From Deltaproteobacteria bacterium (GTDB taxonomy: Bacteria; Desulfobacterota; Desulfobacteria; Desulfobacterales; SpSt-501): 64,000 nucleotides of DNA. Below, one piece after another: positions 1-9,157 of this stretch (positions are counted from its first letter, which is position 1; each line of letters starts with the position of its first letter). The notes beneath the pieces were generated by a model. That model ran no database searches, was not told the DNA's origin, and saw nothing but the letters and a program-made list of their open reading frames with translations. The translations under genes and the position numbers were made by a program. The stretch lies in contig JACRCN010000106.1 of NCBI GenBank assembly GCA_016219005.1, positions 26,053 through 90,052 on the forward strand, in the 5' to 3' direction.

Positions 1-2
1 AA

Positions 3-518
3 ACGATCGCCACCCTGACCGGCGGTTCCGGCGCGGTCGCCGTTCTTCTGACGGAAGCCTCGCTCGCGCCCACGGGGCATCGATTGATCGGCGGGGTCGC
101 CCGCAGCGCACCCGAGCATCATCGCCTCTGCACCTGGGGCCCGGACACCGGCATCCCCGGCGGCACCGGCCACATGGCGGAGACGGACTCGGCCAAGGTG
201 CTTCAAAACGGCGTGGCCCTGGGGATCGAGACCTTCCGCGAGTTTCGCAAGGTTCTTGCGCTGGGCCCGCAAAAGCCAGACAAGATCATCTGCCACCAGG
301 TGGGCGCCACCCACCAGCGCACCATCCTGGACGCTATCGGGATGCCGCCGGAGCGCGACTTCACCACCTTCCGCTACCTCGGCAACATCGGCACCGTCTC
401 GCTTCCGATCACGGCCGCCATCGCCGAGGAGCGCGGCTTCCTCACCCCGGGCGACCTGGTGGGGCTGCTCGGAATCGGCAGCGGGCTGAACTGTCTCATG
501 CTGGGAGTGAACTGGTAG
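3..518 (+). CDS. oleA: OleA, thiolase-fold acyl-CoA condensing enzyme (5' end cut by window edge)
   Basis: C-terminal part of a 3-oxoacyl-ACP synthase III-like (thiolase superfamily) protein; the reading frame is open to the left window edge, so the start is outside. Two of the three catalytic residues of the family are visible: the His in CHQVGATHQ and the Asn in YLGNIGTVSLP. The Cys region lies upstream of the window. OleA performs a non-decarboxylative Claisen condensation of two fatty acyl-CoAs to a beta-keto acid. The assignment to OleA rather than FabH rests on the next three genes, which are OleB-, OleC- and OleD-like in the standard order. The stop TAG is immediately followed by the TTG start of oleB. 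Confidence 0.85.
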   Translation, partial: TIATLTGGSGAVAVLLTEASLAPTGHRLIGGVARSAPEHHRLCTWGPDTGIPGGTGHMAETDSAKVLQNGVALGIETFREFRKVLALGPQKPDKIICHQVGATHQRTILDAIGMPPERDFTTFRYLGNIGTVSLPITAAIAEERGFLTPGDLVGLLGIGSGLNCLMLGVNW

Positions 519-1430
519 TTGAGAACAACCCCCGTCGACCTGGCCCCCTTCCGCCACATCTATCCTTTCACATCCCGCTATACGGACGTGAACGGCTTCA
601 GCATGCACTACGTCGACGAGGGCCGGGGCGAGCCGGTGATCATGCTGCACGGCAACCCCACCTGGTCGTTTTATTTTCGCGAGCTGATCCAGGGGCTCGC
701 GGGCCGGTACCGGGCGGTGGCGCCGGACCACATCGGCTGCGGCCTTTCGGACACGCCGCGATCCTGCGCCTATGCCTATCGGCTCAAGAACCGGGTGGAT
801 GATCTCGAAACGCTGCTCGCGCATCTCGGCCTTACCCGGGACATCACCCTGGTGCTGCACGACTGGGGCGGAATGATCGGCGCGGCGTACGCGCTGAGAG
901 ACGTCCGCCGCATCGCCCGGCTGATCGTTCTGAACACGGCGGCATTCCTCAAACCCGGGGGCAAGCCCCTGCCGCTGGCGTTGCGGCTGATCCGTAGGGC
1001 GCCGCTGTTCGCCGCGCCGGCGGTGCTGGGCTTGAACCTGTTCGCCCGGGGTGCGGCCCGCACGGCCTCCGCCAGGGGCCTGAGCCCCGCGGCCCGCAAA
1101 GGCCTGCTTGCGCCCTACAACAGCTGGGACAACCGCCGGGCGACCCTGAAGTTCGTGCAGGACATTCCGCTGACCCCGCAAGACCCGAGCTTTGCTATCG
1201 CCCGGCAGGTGCATGACGGCCTGCACCGGCTGGCGGACAAACCGATGCTGATCTGCTGGGGCGAGCAGGATTTTGTCTTCGACACCGACTACCTCGCGGA
1301 GTGGCGACGGCGATTCCCGGCCGCCGAGGTCCACCGGTTCCCGGAGGCGGGCCACTATGTGCTTGAAGACGTTCCGGAGCCGGTCACTGTCCGGGTGCTG
1401 GATTTTCTGAACCGCCATCCCCTGCCCTGA
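519..1430 (+). CDS. oleB: OleB, alpha/beta hydrolase (haloalkane dehalogenase-like beta-lactone decarboxylase)
   Basis: 303-residue alpha/beta hydrolase. The oxyanion region HGNPTW is at about 44-49, the nucleophile Asp of HDWGG is Asp115, and the catalytic His of EAGHYVLED is about His279. An Asp nucleophile is typical of the haloalkane dehalogenase family. In ole clusters this enzyme decarboxylates the beta-lactone made by OleC to the final cis-olefin. The start is TTG directly after the oleA stop, with GGAG about 12 bases upstream inside oleA, suggesting translational coupling. The substrate is inferred from context; the fold and catalytic residues are seen. Confidence 0.88.
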   Translation: MRTTPVDLAPFRHIYPFTSRYTDVNGFSMHYVDEGRGEPVIMLHGNPTWSFYFRELIQGLAGRYRAVAPDHIGCGLSDTPRSCAYAYRLKNRVDDLETLLAHLGLTRDITLVLHDWGGMIGAAYALRDVRRIARLIVLNTAAFLKPGGKPLPLALRLIRRAPLFAAPAVLGLNLFARGAARTASARGLSPAARKGLLAPYNSWDNRRATLKFVQDIPLTPQDPSFAIARQVHDGLHRLADKPMLICWGEQDFVFDTDYLAEWRRRFPAAEVHRFPEAGHYVLEDVPEPVTVRVLDFLNRHPLP

Positions 1431-1567
1431 TTGAAAACCGGCAGCGTCTATAGTAGGTTACCCCAACCGGCCAGGAACGCCCCTTCCGACGCGGCCGCAC
1501 CGCGCCGCGGGGCGCTCAGCTCGGACCGACACTTTTCAAGGGATCCCCCCTTGCGCAACCGGGTACG

Positions 1568-3295
1568 ATGATCGAGACGACCGATTCAACCGATGCTGAC
1601 GTGAACGTGGCCTGCCACCTGGCGCGCATGGCGCAGGCCCACCCCTTCAAACGCGCCGTGGTCTGCCCGGCCGGCCGCGATGCCGCGGGCCGCGTCACCT
1701 ATGCGCACCTAAACTTCCGGCAACTCGACCGGGAGTCCGACCAGATCGCCCACGGGCTGCTCAAAACCGGAATCGGCCCGGGCACGCGCACCATCCTAGT
1801 GGTGCGGCCGGGCCTCGAATTCTTCTCCCTCATCTTCGCCATCTTCAAGGTGGGCGCGGTACCGGTGGTCGTCGACCCCGGCATGGGGATCCGCCGCATG
1901 CTCGAATGCTTCCGCTCAACGCGGCCCCAGGCCCTCGTCGGTATCCCGCTGGCGCATGCGGTGCGCTCCGTTTTCCGCAAGTTCTTCAAGACCGTGCGCC
2001 ACCGGGTCACCGTGGGCCGCCGCTGGTTCTGGGGCGGTCCGACGCTGACGCAGCTGCGCGCCCGGGAGTGGACGCCCTTTACGGCCGCAAGGAGGCAGCG
2101 CAGCGACATGGCGGCCATCCTGTTCACCACCGGCAGCACCGGGCCGGCCAAAGGCGCCGTCTACACCCACGGCAACTTCGAGGCTCAGCTTCACCAGATC
2201 CGCACGCACCTCGACTTCAGTGCCGACGAGGTCGACCTTTCCACGTTTCCGCTCTTCGCCCTTTTCTACCCGGCCCTGGGGATCACCGCCGTGGTGCCCG
2301 ACATGGACCCCACCCGGCCCGCGCAGGCTGACCCGAAACGCATCATCGAGGCGATCGAGAACCAGGGGGTCACTAACATGTTCGCCTCACCGGCGCTGCT
2401 CGAACGGCTCGGCGCCTACGGCCGCAAGCAGGGCACCCGGCTGCTCTCCCTGAAGCGGGTCATTTCCGCCGGCGCGCCGGTCCAGGCACGCACGGTCGAG
2501 CTTTTCTCCGAGCTGCTGGCGGACGGCGCGCAGATCCACACTCCTTACGGCGCCACGGAGGCCGTGCCCATCGCCTCGATCCTCGGCCGCGAGACCCTGT
2601 CGGAGACCCGGCCGCTCACGGAGAAAGGCTTCGGCATCTGCGTCGGCCAGCCGATCGGCGGCACCGCCATCCGCATCATCGCCGTCAGTGACGAGCCGAT
2701 CCGCAGGTGGTCGGATGACCTGCAGGTGGCCCAGGGAGAGATCGGCGAAATCACTGTCAAAGGCGGGCTTGTCAGCCCCCGGTATTATGAAAACCCGCTG
2801 GCCGATTCCCTGGCGAAAATACCCGAGAACGGCGAGGTGTGGCACCGCATGGGGGACCTGGGCTGGATGGACAAGAAAGGCCGAATCTGGTTCTGCGGCC
2901 GCAAGAGCCAGCGGGTCATCACCGCCGACGGCACCCTCTACACGATCCCGTGTGAGAGCATTTTCAACACCCACCCCGCAGTCCACCGCAGCGCTCTGGT
3001 CGGCATCGGGCCCCGAACCAACCAAGTGCCGGTGATCTGCGTCGAGCTCAGGAAAGACCCGCCACGGATCGACCGCAAAGCGCTGCGCGCTGCGTTGCTG
3101 AAGCTGGCCCAGGCGCACGAGATCACGCAGGGGATCCGGATCATTCTCTTCCACGATGCCTTCCCGGTGGACATCCGCCATAACGCGAAGATCTTCCGGG
3201 AGCAATTGGCCGGCTGGGTGCAAAAGCAGATCAAGCCCAAGGGCATCCGACGGCCCCGCAAAACGGACGCACACCATGGCCGCGACGTCCCATGA
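1568..3295 (+). CDS. oleC: OleC, AMP-forming ligase-fold beta-lactone synthetase
   Basis: 575-residue member of the ANL (acyl-CoA synthetase) superfamily. It has the P-loop-like FTTGSTGPAKG at about 186-196, the A5 motif YGATEA, the GDLGWMDKKGRIWFCGR stretch, and the C-terminal Lys in NAKIFREQ (about Lys541). OleC converts the beta-hydroxy acid from OleD to a cis-beta-lactone using ATP, although its fold suggests a CoA ligase. It follows oleB after 137 non-coding bases and its 3' end overlaps oleD by 20 bases. No strong Shine-Dalgarno is visible before ATG 1568, so the start is the least certain part. Confidence 0.9.
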   Translation: MIETTDSTDADVNVACHLARMAQAHPFKRAVVCPAGRDAAGRVTYAHLNFRQLDRESDQIAHGLLKTGIGPGTRTILVVRPGLEFFSLIFAIFKVGAVPVVVDPGMGIRRMLECFRSTRPQALVGIPLAHAVRSVFRKFFKTVRHRVTVGRRWFWGGPTLTQLRAREWTPFTAARRQRSDMAAILFTTGSTGPAKGAVYTHGNFEAQLHQIRTHLDFSADEVDLSTFPLFALFYPALGITAVVPDMDPTRPAQADPKRIIEAIENQGVTNMFASPALLERLGAYGRKQGTRLLSLKRVISAGAPVQARTVELFSELLADGAQIHTPYGATEAVPIASILGRETLSETRPLTEKGFGICVGQPIGGTAIRIIAVSDEPIRRWSDDLQVAQGEIGEITVKGGLVSPRYYENPLADSLAKIPENGEVWHRMGDLGWMDKKGRIWFCGRKSQRVITADGTLYTIPCESIFNTHPAVHRSALVGIGPRTNQVPVICVELRKDPPRIDRKALRAALLKLAQAHEITQGIRIILFHDAFPVDIRHNAKIFREQLAGWVQKQIKPKGIRRPRKTDAHHGRDVP

Positions 3296-4301
3296 GCCGG
3301 AATGCGTGCTCGTCACCGGTGGCGGCGGTTTCCTGGGCACGGCCATCGTGCGCATCCTCGCCGCCCGCGGGGACCGGGTGCGCAGTTTCTCCCGCCGCCC
3401 GCACCCGGCGTTGACCCGGCTCGCGGTGGAGCAGGCCCAGGGCGACATTGCCGACGCGAGCGCCGTCGAGCAGGCCTGCCGCGGCGCGGACGTCGTCTAC
3501 CACACGGCCGCCAGACCGCCGCCTTGGGGGCCCTACCGCGATTACCACCGCACCAATGTCACGGGCACCGCCAACGTTATCGATGCCTGCCGCAGCTGCG
3601 GAGCGAAGCGCCTCATCCACACCAGCACGCCGAGCGTGGTATTGGACGGCAATGACATCGCCGGCGTGGACGAATCCGTGCCCTATCCGCCCCGTTACAC
3701 GGACCCTTACTCGCAGACCAAAGCGCTGGCCGAACGGATGGTAATCCAGGTCGCAACAGAGTTCATGCAAACGATTGCTCTGCGGCCCCATGAAATCTGG
3801 GGGCCGGAGGACCCGCACTTCGTGGCGCGGATCATCACCCGTGCCAGGCATCTCCGGCGCATCGGCGACGGCCGGAACCTCGTGGACACGACCTACATCG
3901 ACAACGCCGCCACGGCCCATGTACTTGCGGCCGACCGGCTCAAGCAGGACCCCGGCCTCTCGGGACGGGTCTATTTCATCAGCCAGGGCGAACCCGTGCC
4001 GGCCTGGGACATGATCGACGCCATCCTCAGGGCCGCCGGGCTCGGGCCCGTGAAGGGCTCCGTCCCCCACGGGGTGGCTTGGGCGATGGGGTTTTTCTTT
4101 GAAAAAATCTACAGCAGGCTGCACCTGCCGGGAGAGCCGCCGATGACACGCTTCATCGCCGATGCCCTGGCCCGGACCCACTGGTTCGACATCAGCGCAG
4201 CCCGCCGGGACCTTGGCTACACGCCCACCGTTTCGACCGCGGAGGGCCTTGAACGGCTTGCGGCCTGGCTGCATGCGGAAGGAAAGAAGGAGGCACCATG
4301 A
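3276..4301 (+). CDS. oleD: OleD, NADPH-dependent beta-keto acid reductase (extended SDR)
   Basis: 341-residue extended short-chain dehydrogenase of the 3-beta-hydroxysteroid dehydrogenase-like type. The nucleotide-binding motif TGGGGFLG is at 14-21 and the catalytic YxxxK pair is Tyr145/Lys149 (YSQTK). OleD reduces the OleA product to the beta-hydroxy acid used by OleC. ATG 3276 was preferred to an upstream in-frame start because it places the Rossmann motif near the N-terminus; it overlaps the end of oleC by 20 bases. The stop overlaps the next gene (ATGA), so the PocR protein is probably in the same operon. Confidence 0.9.
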   Translation: MAATSHEPECVLVTGGGGFLGTAIVRILAARGDRVRSFSRRPHPALTRLAVEQAQGDIADASAVEQACRGADVVYHTAARPPPWGPYRDYHRTNVTGTANVIDACRSCGAKRLIHTSTPSVVLDGNDIAGVDESVPYPPRYTDPYSQTKALAERMVIQVATEFMQTIALRPHEIWGPEDPHFVARIITRARHLRRIGDGRNLVDTTYIDNAATAHVLAADRLKQDPGLSGRVYFISQGEPVPAWDMIDAILRAAGLGPVKGSVPHGVAWAMGFFFEKIYSRLHLPGEPPMTRFIADALARTHWFDISAARRDLGYTPTVSTAEGLERLAAWLHAEGKKEAP

Positions 4302-4813
4302 AACTGACAGACATAGCTCCGATAGAGCGCTGGATGGAGCTGGAAAACGACATCAACGCCCGCTCGGGCATGGACGCCAACGTGTTCGACACCCGGGGCT
4401 ACCGCATCTCGCCCCAGAAACACTGGGCCAACCGGCTCTGCCCGGCCATCAAAAGCACGGACAAGGGCCAAAGCTTCATCTGCGCCCCTGCCCACATGAA
4501 CATCTCTGCCCAGGCCATGCGCAGCCGCGCAACGATGATCGAGGAGTGCGATGCGGGCATGATCAAACTGGTGGTGCCGATTTTTATGGGCGCCGAGTTC
4601 ATCGGCGCCGTCGGCGCCTGCGGCATGAAGTTCGAGGATGGCGACATCGACTCTTTTCTGGTCAACAAGATGACCGGCATCGCCGAGGACACCGTCGAGA
4701 GCCTTTCCGCCACGGTCCCCGCCATCGCCCGTGGCAAAGCCGAAGAACTAAGCCGCTACATTGCGGAAGCGGTGGAAAAGATCATCGCCGAGTTCAGGCG
4801 GACATCCTCCTGA
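4298..4813 (+). CDS. Free-standing PocR ligand-binding domain protein
   Basis: 171 residues that are essentially one PocR-type sensory domain, with the conserved Cys-containing LCPAIKST and FICAPAH stretches, the ECDAGMIK motif and the VVPIFMGAEFIGAVGACG strand pair. No DNA-binding or catalytic output is attached. PocR domains are predicted to bind small hydrocarbon derivatives (family knowledge). The gene starts with ATG overlapping the oleD stop by four bases, behind AAGGAGG, so it is translationally coupled to the olefin genes. It may sense a pathway product and pass the signal to the downstream phosphatase by protein contact; that role is inferred. Confidence 0.8.
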   Translation: MKLTDIAPIERWMELENDINARSGMDANVFDTRGYRISPQKHWANRLCPAIKSTDKGQSFICAPAHMNISAQAMRSRATMIEECDAGMIKLVVPIFMGAEFIGAVGACGMKFEDGDIDSFLVNKMTGIAEDTVESLSATVPAIARGKAEELSRYIAEAVEKIIAEFRRTSS

Positions 4814-4889
4814 TGGCCGTGACGGCCCATTCCATTTTGATCGGTTTCCCGCCCAGACCCGACTCGGCAGAAACGGAGACGGTCACATC

Positions 4890-6536
4890 ATGACAAAGCT
4901 GAGTTATTATCGCGTCAAAAACGCAATGCTCTTTTCGAGCCTCGTCTCCAACGCTATTGGAGTCGCGATGGTTATATTTTTGACTCAGCGGTCAACTTCG
5001 GCACTCCCGCCCGGGATCCTGCAGCTCGCCGGCGAGATCAACCAATTTTTCCTGCCCGCCTCTTTCATACTGCCGTGGGTTTTGATCCGGCTCTATGAGA
5101 GACCGGTTCGAGTCTACCTTAAAAAATATTATGAAAAGAAGCCGTTGTCCGATGAGATGATACTCAAGGCGCGCCAAGCACTGCTCAACGAACCGTTTTT
5201 TCTCATCGGCCTCGCCTTTGGGGTCTGGATGGCCGCCGCGGTAATATATCCGGGGCTGTTTTGGGCTCACGGAGCCGATGGGCAGGCCGTCCGAAGCGCT
5301 TTTTTTCATAGCTTCTATTCCGGGTTGATTACCACTACCGTCGCTTTCTTCGTACTCGAGTTTGTCCTTCAGCGCAGGGTGGTTCCATACTTTTTCCCGA
5401 ACGGCGGCCTGTCCACGACGCCACGGACCTTGCGCATACGCATCCGGACCCGGCTCATCGCTCTCCTCCTGGCCGGCAATATCATCCCGCTGCTTTCGAT
5501 CCTGCAAGACTTTTGGGGAATATCTCACGCCAGTCATGCCTCTTTTCAGGACATCGAGCAGTTGCAGTTGGCCATATTCAGTCATGGTTTCGTGTTCATC
5601 GCCGTCGGTGTTTGGCTGACCTTCCTGGTGAGCAGCAATTTGACCCGACCCTTGGAGGAGATCGCGCATGTGTTGCGAAATGTAACGAATGGGTTGTTTG
5701 AAACCAAAGTACAAGTGACATCCAATGATGAAATCGGGTATACGGGCGATGTGATCAACGAAATGACCGAAGGCCTTATCGAGCGTGATCGAATTAAGCA
5801 GTCCCTGGCTCTCGCGAAAGAGATCCAGCAGAATCTCATACCCAAGGAAACCCTGAAAATTGAGGGGTTCGATGTGGCAGGTAAAATCCTCTACTGCGAT
5901 GAAACGGGCGGAGATTACTATGACTTTATAGAGGTTGTCGGCGGCGAGCCTCAAAGATTCGGGGCGGCCGTCGGCGATGTGTCCGGGCACGGGATTTCGT
6001 CCGCACTGCTGATGGCAACCGTCCGCTCGTCCCTGCGGCAGCGAGCTTTGCATCCCGGCAGTACCGCCCGGATCATCGGCGATGTTAATCGTCAGCTCGC
6101 AAAAGATGTCGAGCACTCCGGGGAATTTATTACCATGTTTTTTCTGGTTATCGATACCGCCACGAAAGAGCTTGAATGGGTGCGGGCCGGACATGAGCCG
6201 GGCCTGATCTATGACCCCGGCACCGACGCATTCAAAGAGATGGGCGGGCCGGGAATGGCGCTTGGGGTGGATGAAAACTGGATTTACCGTGAGAACAGGA
6301 CCAGCGCTATCTCGAAGGGCCACGTCATCCTGCTCGGCACGGATGGCGTCTGGGAGGCGGCCGATCCAAAAGGAAGAATGTTTGGTAAACAGCCAATTTA
6401 TGATGCCGTTCGTAAAAACCATAACGGCAGCGCCAATGAAATTCTTGAAGCGATTATTTCCACCCTGGATAAATTCCAGGGAGGGGCTAAAAAGGAAGAT
6501 GACGTGACGTTGGTCGTGATCAAAATGCGCGGCTGA
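4890..6536 (+). CDS. Membrane HAMP-SpoIIE (PP2C-type) serine phosphatase
   Basis: 548 residues. The N-terminal half has several hydrophobic segments (about residues 15-32, 50-65, 105-130, 145-165, 190-210 and 240-260). A HAMP-like linker follows (LTRPLEEIAHVL to DEIGYTGDVINEM), then a PP2C/SpoIIE phosphatase domain with GGDYYDF, GDVSGHGISSALLMA and GTDGVWEA metal-binding motifs. Such proteins usually dephosphorylate anti-sigma-factor antagonists. ATG 4890 was chosen over an upstream in-frame start because it begins the membrane region and follows GGAGA. It lies 76 bases after the PocR gene, so PocR plus phosphatase may be a split sensor and effector. No anti-sigma or STAS partner is seen nearby. 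Confidence 0.87.
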   Translation: MTKLSYYRVKNAMLFSSLVSNAIGVAMVIFLTQRSTSALPPGILQLAGEINQFFLPASFILPWVLIRLYERPVRVYLKKYYEKKPLSDEMILKARQALLNEPFFLIGLAFGVWMAAAVIYPGLFWAHGADGQAVRSAFFHSFYSGLITTTVAFFVLEFVLQRRVVPYFFPNGGLSTTPRTLRIRIRTRLIALLLAGNIIPLLSILQDFWGISHASHASFQDIEQLQLAIFSHGFVFIAVGVWLTFLVSSNLTRPLEEIAHVLRNVTNGLFETKVQVTSNDEIGYTGDVINEMTEGLIERDRIKQSLALAKEIQQNLIPKETLKIEGFDVAGKILYCDETGGDYYDFIEVVGGEPQRFGAAVGDVSGHGISSALLMATVRSSLRQRALHPGSTARIIGDVNRQLAKDVEHSGEFITMFFLVIDTATKELEWVRAGHEPGLIYDPGTDAFKEMGGPGMALGVDENWIYRENRTSAISKGHVILLGTDGVWEAADPKGRMFGKQPIYDAVRKNHNGSANEILEAIISTLDKFQGGAKKEDDVTLVVIKMRG

Positions 6537-6981
6537 CGTCATGCCGGATGTGTGGCCGCCAACACCTGATCCTGCACCCACCGCAGACAGGCTGCCGCGG
6601 GTTGCCATACCGGTTTCGTTTTCTGCGCACGGCTATGATTCGAAGTCCTGACGCGCAGTCTCCTTTTCGGCCTCTGGCAGAAAATTCGGAGCGGCCCTTT
6701 CACGGGGACCGTTGACTTCAAGTGCGCTTCCGAGGTATTTATCCATCGTCATCGTTTCTTGCTTCCACAGGGCCTGAAGCGCCTTTAGGTTGTTTCAGCG
6801 CAGCGGACCTCACGGCTCCATCGCATGCTTCCTCGCGCTTCATCTCCGACCGTGCTTGCCCGAAACCCGGCGTCCGCCGCGGATCGATGGTGGGCGGACC
6901 GCATGTACATCATCATCAACTGCGGGCCTCTTCGACATCAATGCCGAACGCCGATCCAAGGGATCGGCACGGTCGACTGAC
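6537..6981. other. Intergenic stretch, 445 bases
   Basis: No supported gene. A reading frame continuous with the downstream kinase extends to 6790, but it has no family-like sequence and no ribosome binding site. The stretch separates the phosphatase from the MEDS kinase and probably holds the kinase promoter, though no convincing -35/-10 pair was seen. Confidence 0.5.
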
Positions 6982-8322
6982 ATGACAGCGCATCCGAAAA
7001 CCAACGAATTAGAGCTGCGGCTTTGGGCGCTTCACCCCGGAGCCCACATCTGCTGCCTGTTTGGATCCGAGGCGGAGCACCGGGCCCTGCTCGCGCCATT
7101 CATGCGCCACGGGCTGGAGCGCTATGAAAAGGTGCTCAGCATTGTCGAGGCCCACACCGCCGAGCAGATCCTGGCCTACCTGAGTGCAGACGGGGTGCAG
7201 GTGAACCCGTTTCTGCAGAACGGCCAATTGAAAATTATAAAGGCCGACGAAACTTACATCCGAGGCGGAGTATTCGATCCCGAGGGCATGATCGCGCTGT
7301 TGCGGGCTGAAACCCAGCGCGCCCTCGAGGAGGGTTACAGCGCGCTGCGAGTGACCGGCGAAATGAGCTGGGCGCTGAAAGGCCTGCCCGGATCCGAACG
7401 GCTGATTGAATATGAAGCCAGGCTCAACGCCTTTTTCCCGGGCAGCGGATGCCTGGCCCTCTGCCAATACGACCGGCGCCGGTTCGATACGCATGTGCTG
7501 CTGAACGTCCTGGAGGCCCATCCCCTGGTGGCGATCGGGACTGAGATCTACGACAATTTCTATTACATGCCTCCCCAGGAATTGCTGGGCGCCGACCCGC
7601 TGGGTGTGAAGCTGAACAGCTGGCTGGATCACCTGCGCGAGCGCAAACGCTCCGAAACCCAGATCCGGACGCTGACCCGCAAGCTGATGAAGACCCAGGA
7701 GGACGAGCGGCGCATGATCTCGCGCGAACTGCACGACCGCGTCAGCCAGGACCTTTCCACTATTAAGATTGCGATGGAAACTCTTTTCGATCACCAGCCC
7801 GCCACAGCGCCCGAAATCAGCCACAAGGTTTCCCGGTTGACCGGCTTTCTCGACCGCGCCATTTTCACCGTGCGCGACCTGGCCTACGACCTTCGTCCGC
7901 CGGGGCTTGACGAAATGGGTCTCGCGCAGGCCCTGGTCATGTACTGTGACGATTTTGCGGAAAAGACCCGCATGCGCGTCGAATGCCATTGCGTGGGCAT
8001 CGAAAAACTGAAACTCGACTTCAACACGCAAATCAACCTCTACCGCATGATCCAGGAGGGGCTTAACAACACGCACAAACACGCCGATGCCACGCGGGCC
8101 ATCGTCAAGCTCACGGCGGCATACCCCAACATCATCCTGCGCATCGAAGACGACGGCAAGGGCTTTGACGTCGAAAAACGGGTACGCGAGATCGACTCTG
8201 AAAAGCGCATGGGCCTGCGCAGCTTGCAGGAACGCACCGACCTGCTCGGCGGCGTCATGCTGGTCACCTCCAAGCCGGGACAGGGTACCAAAATCCTAAT
8301 CAAGTTTCCGTACAAAGGATGA
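6982..8322 (+). CDS. MEDS-domain histidine kinase (HisKA_3, NarX/DegS type)
   Basis: 446 residues. Residues about 15-190 match the MEDS sensory domain (HPGAHICCLFGSEAEHRALL near the start, GALERYE-like turn, YIRGGVFDP, LRVTGEMSW, LALCQYDRRRF). A HisKA_3 dimerisation domain follows with the phospho-accepting His251 in SRELHDRVSQDL, then a HATPase domain with the N-box EGLNNTHKHA, EDDGKGFD and GLRSLQER. The start ATG 6982 fits the N-terminus of MEDS proteins; a longer in-frame extension upstream was rejected. MEDS, like PocR, is predicted to sense simple hydrocarbon derivatives. It is cytoplasmic, with no membrane segment, and is followed four bases later by its response regulator. Confidence 0.9.
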   Translation: MTAHPKTNELELRLWALHPGAHICCLFGSEAEHRALLAPFMRHGLERYEKVLSIVEAHTAEQILAYLSADGVQVNPFLQNGQLKIIKADETYIRGGVFDPEGMIALLRAETQRALEEGYSALRVTGEMSWALKGLPGSERLIEYEARLNAFFPGSGCLALCQYDRRRFDTHVLLNVLEAHPLVAIGTEIYDNFYYMPPQELLGADPLGVKLNSWLDHLRERKRSETQIRTLTRKLMKTQEDERRMISRELHDRVSQDLSTIKIAMETLFDHQPATAPEISHKVSRLTGFLDRAIFTVRDLAYDLRPPGLDEMGLAQALVMYCDDFAEKTRMRVECHCVGIEKLKLDFNTQINLYRMIQEGLNNTHKHADATRAIVKLTAAYPNIILRIEDDGKGFDVEKRVREIDSEKRMGLRSLQERTDLLGGVMLVTSKPGQGTKILIKFPYKG

Positions 8323-8326
8323 CATC

Positions 8327-9004
8327 ATGGCAACCCGGAAAACACTTTTGATCGTGGACGATCATTCCCTGTTCCGGGAGGGGCTGAAAACGATCATCAG
8401 CCGCAATCCGGCCTACGAGGTCGTGGGTGAAACCGGAAGGGGCGAGACCGCGGTCCAGATGGCCAAATCGCTGCGGCCGGACCTGATCCTGGTGGACATT
8501 TCGCTTCCGGACCAGAGCGGCATCGAACTGGCCCTTCAGCTGCGCAAGAGCCTGCCCAAGACTTTCATCATGATGGTGACCATGCATTCCAAGGTCGATT
8601 ATATCGTCAAGGCGTTTCAGGCGGGGGCCACCGGGTTCGTGACCAAGGACTCGGCCCCGGAACGACTGCTGCAGGCCATCGATGTTGTCTTGAAAGGAGA
8701 ATATTTCATGGATTCGGCCGTCTCCCAGAAGGTGGTTCAACGGCTCGCCGGCGTAAAAGCCGACCGCCGGTCGCTGACGGATGCCGGCTACGAAACCCTG
8801 ACACCGCGCGAACAGGAAATTCTGGCGCTGCTGGCGGAAGGTCAGGCGCTGAAGAGTATCAGTGAAAGACTGTTCATCAGTCCCAAAACCGTCGAAAACC
8901 ACCGCACCAGCATCATGCGCAAACTGGGCGTCCACAGCACTTTCGAATTGATCCGGTACGCGGCCAAGGTCGGCATCATCGACATCGACCTCTGGAAGGA
9001 ATAG
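8327..9004 (+). CDS. NarL/FixJ-family response regulator
   Basis: 225 residues. The receiver domain has the acidic pair Asp11/Asp12, the phospho-acceptor Asp57 in LVDISLPDQ and the conserved Lys in FVTKDS. A C-terminal LuxR-type helix-turn-helix follows (LTPREQEILALLAEG to KTVENHRTSIMRKLGV). It is the evident partner of the MEDS kinase immediately upstream (four-base gap) and should act as a DNA-binding transcription regulator. No operator for it can be named from this sequence. Confidence 0.93.
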   Translation: MATRKTLLIVDDHSLFREGLKTIISRNPAYEVVGETGRGETAVQMAKSLRPDLILVDISLPDQSGIELALQLRKSLPKTFIMMVTMHSKVDYIVKAFQAGATGFVTKDSAPERLLQAIDVVLKGEYFMDSAVSQKVVQRLAGVKADRRSLTDAGYETLTPREQEILALLAEGQALKSISERLFISPKTVENHRTSIMRKLGVHSTFELIRYAAKVGIIDIDLWKE

Positions 9005-9157
9005 ATTCCCCTCTTTTCTCCCTCCCATGCGGGAAAAAATCCCGGCACCCCGTATTTTCCCCATCAAAATGAGGGGCCCACTCCATGGACAACCATTTAA
9101 GATCATGTGACTATCAATCATCATGGGGCACATGCGATCGTCAAGGAGGGTGGCGCA

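Noticed and set aside
2387..3448. Long minus-strand ORF (353 codons) opposite oleC
   Set aside because: A shadow of the GC-rich oleC/oleD genes: repeated Ala/Gly/Arg/Asp, no family motifs, no ribosome binding site.
3231..4274. Long minus-strand ORF opposite oleD
   Set aside because: Antisense shadow; composition is low-complexity and the plus-strand frame has clear OleD motifs.
4992..6608. 538-codon minus-strand ORF opposite the SpoIIE phosphatase gene
   Set aside because: Shadow of the phosphatase reading frame; no domain recognisable, and the plus-strand frame has all PP2C motifs.
9005..9157. CGGGA/TCCCG inverted repeat after the response regulator as terminator
   Set aside because: Only a 5-bp stem with a poly-A loop and no T-run downstream.
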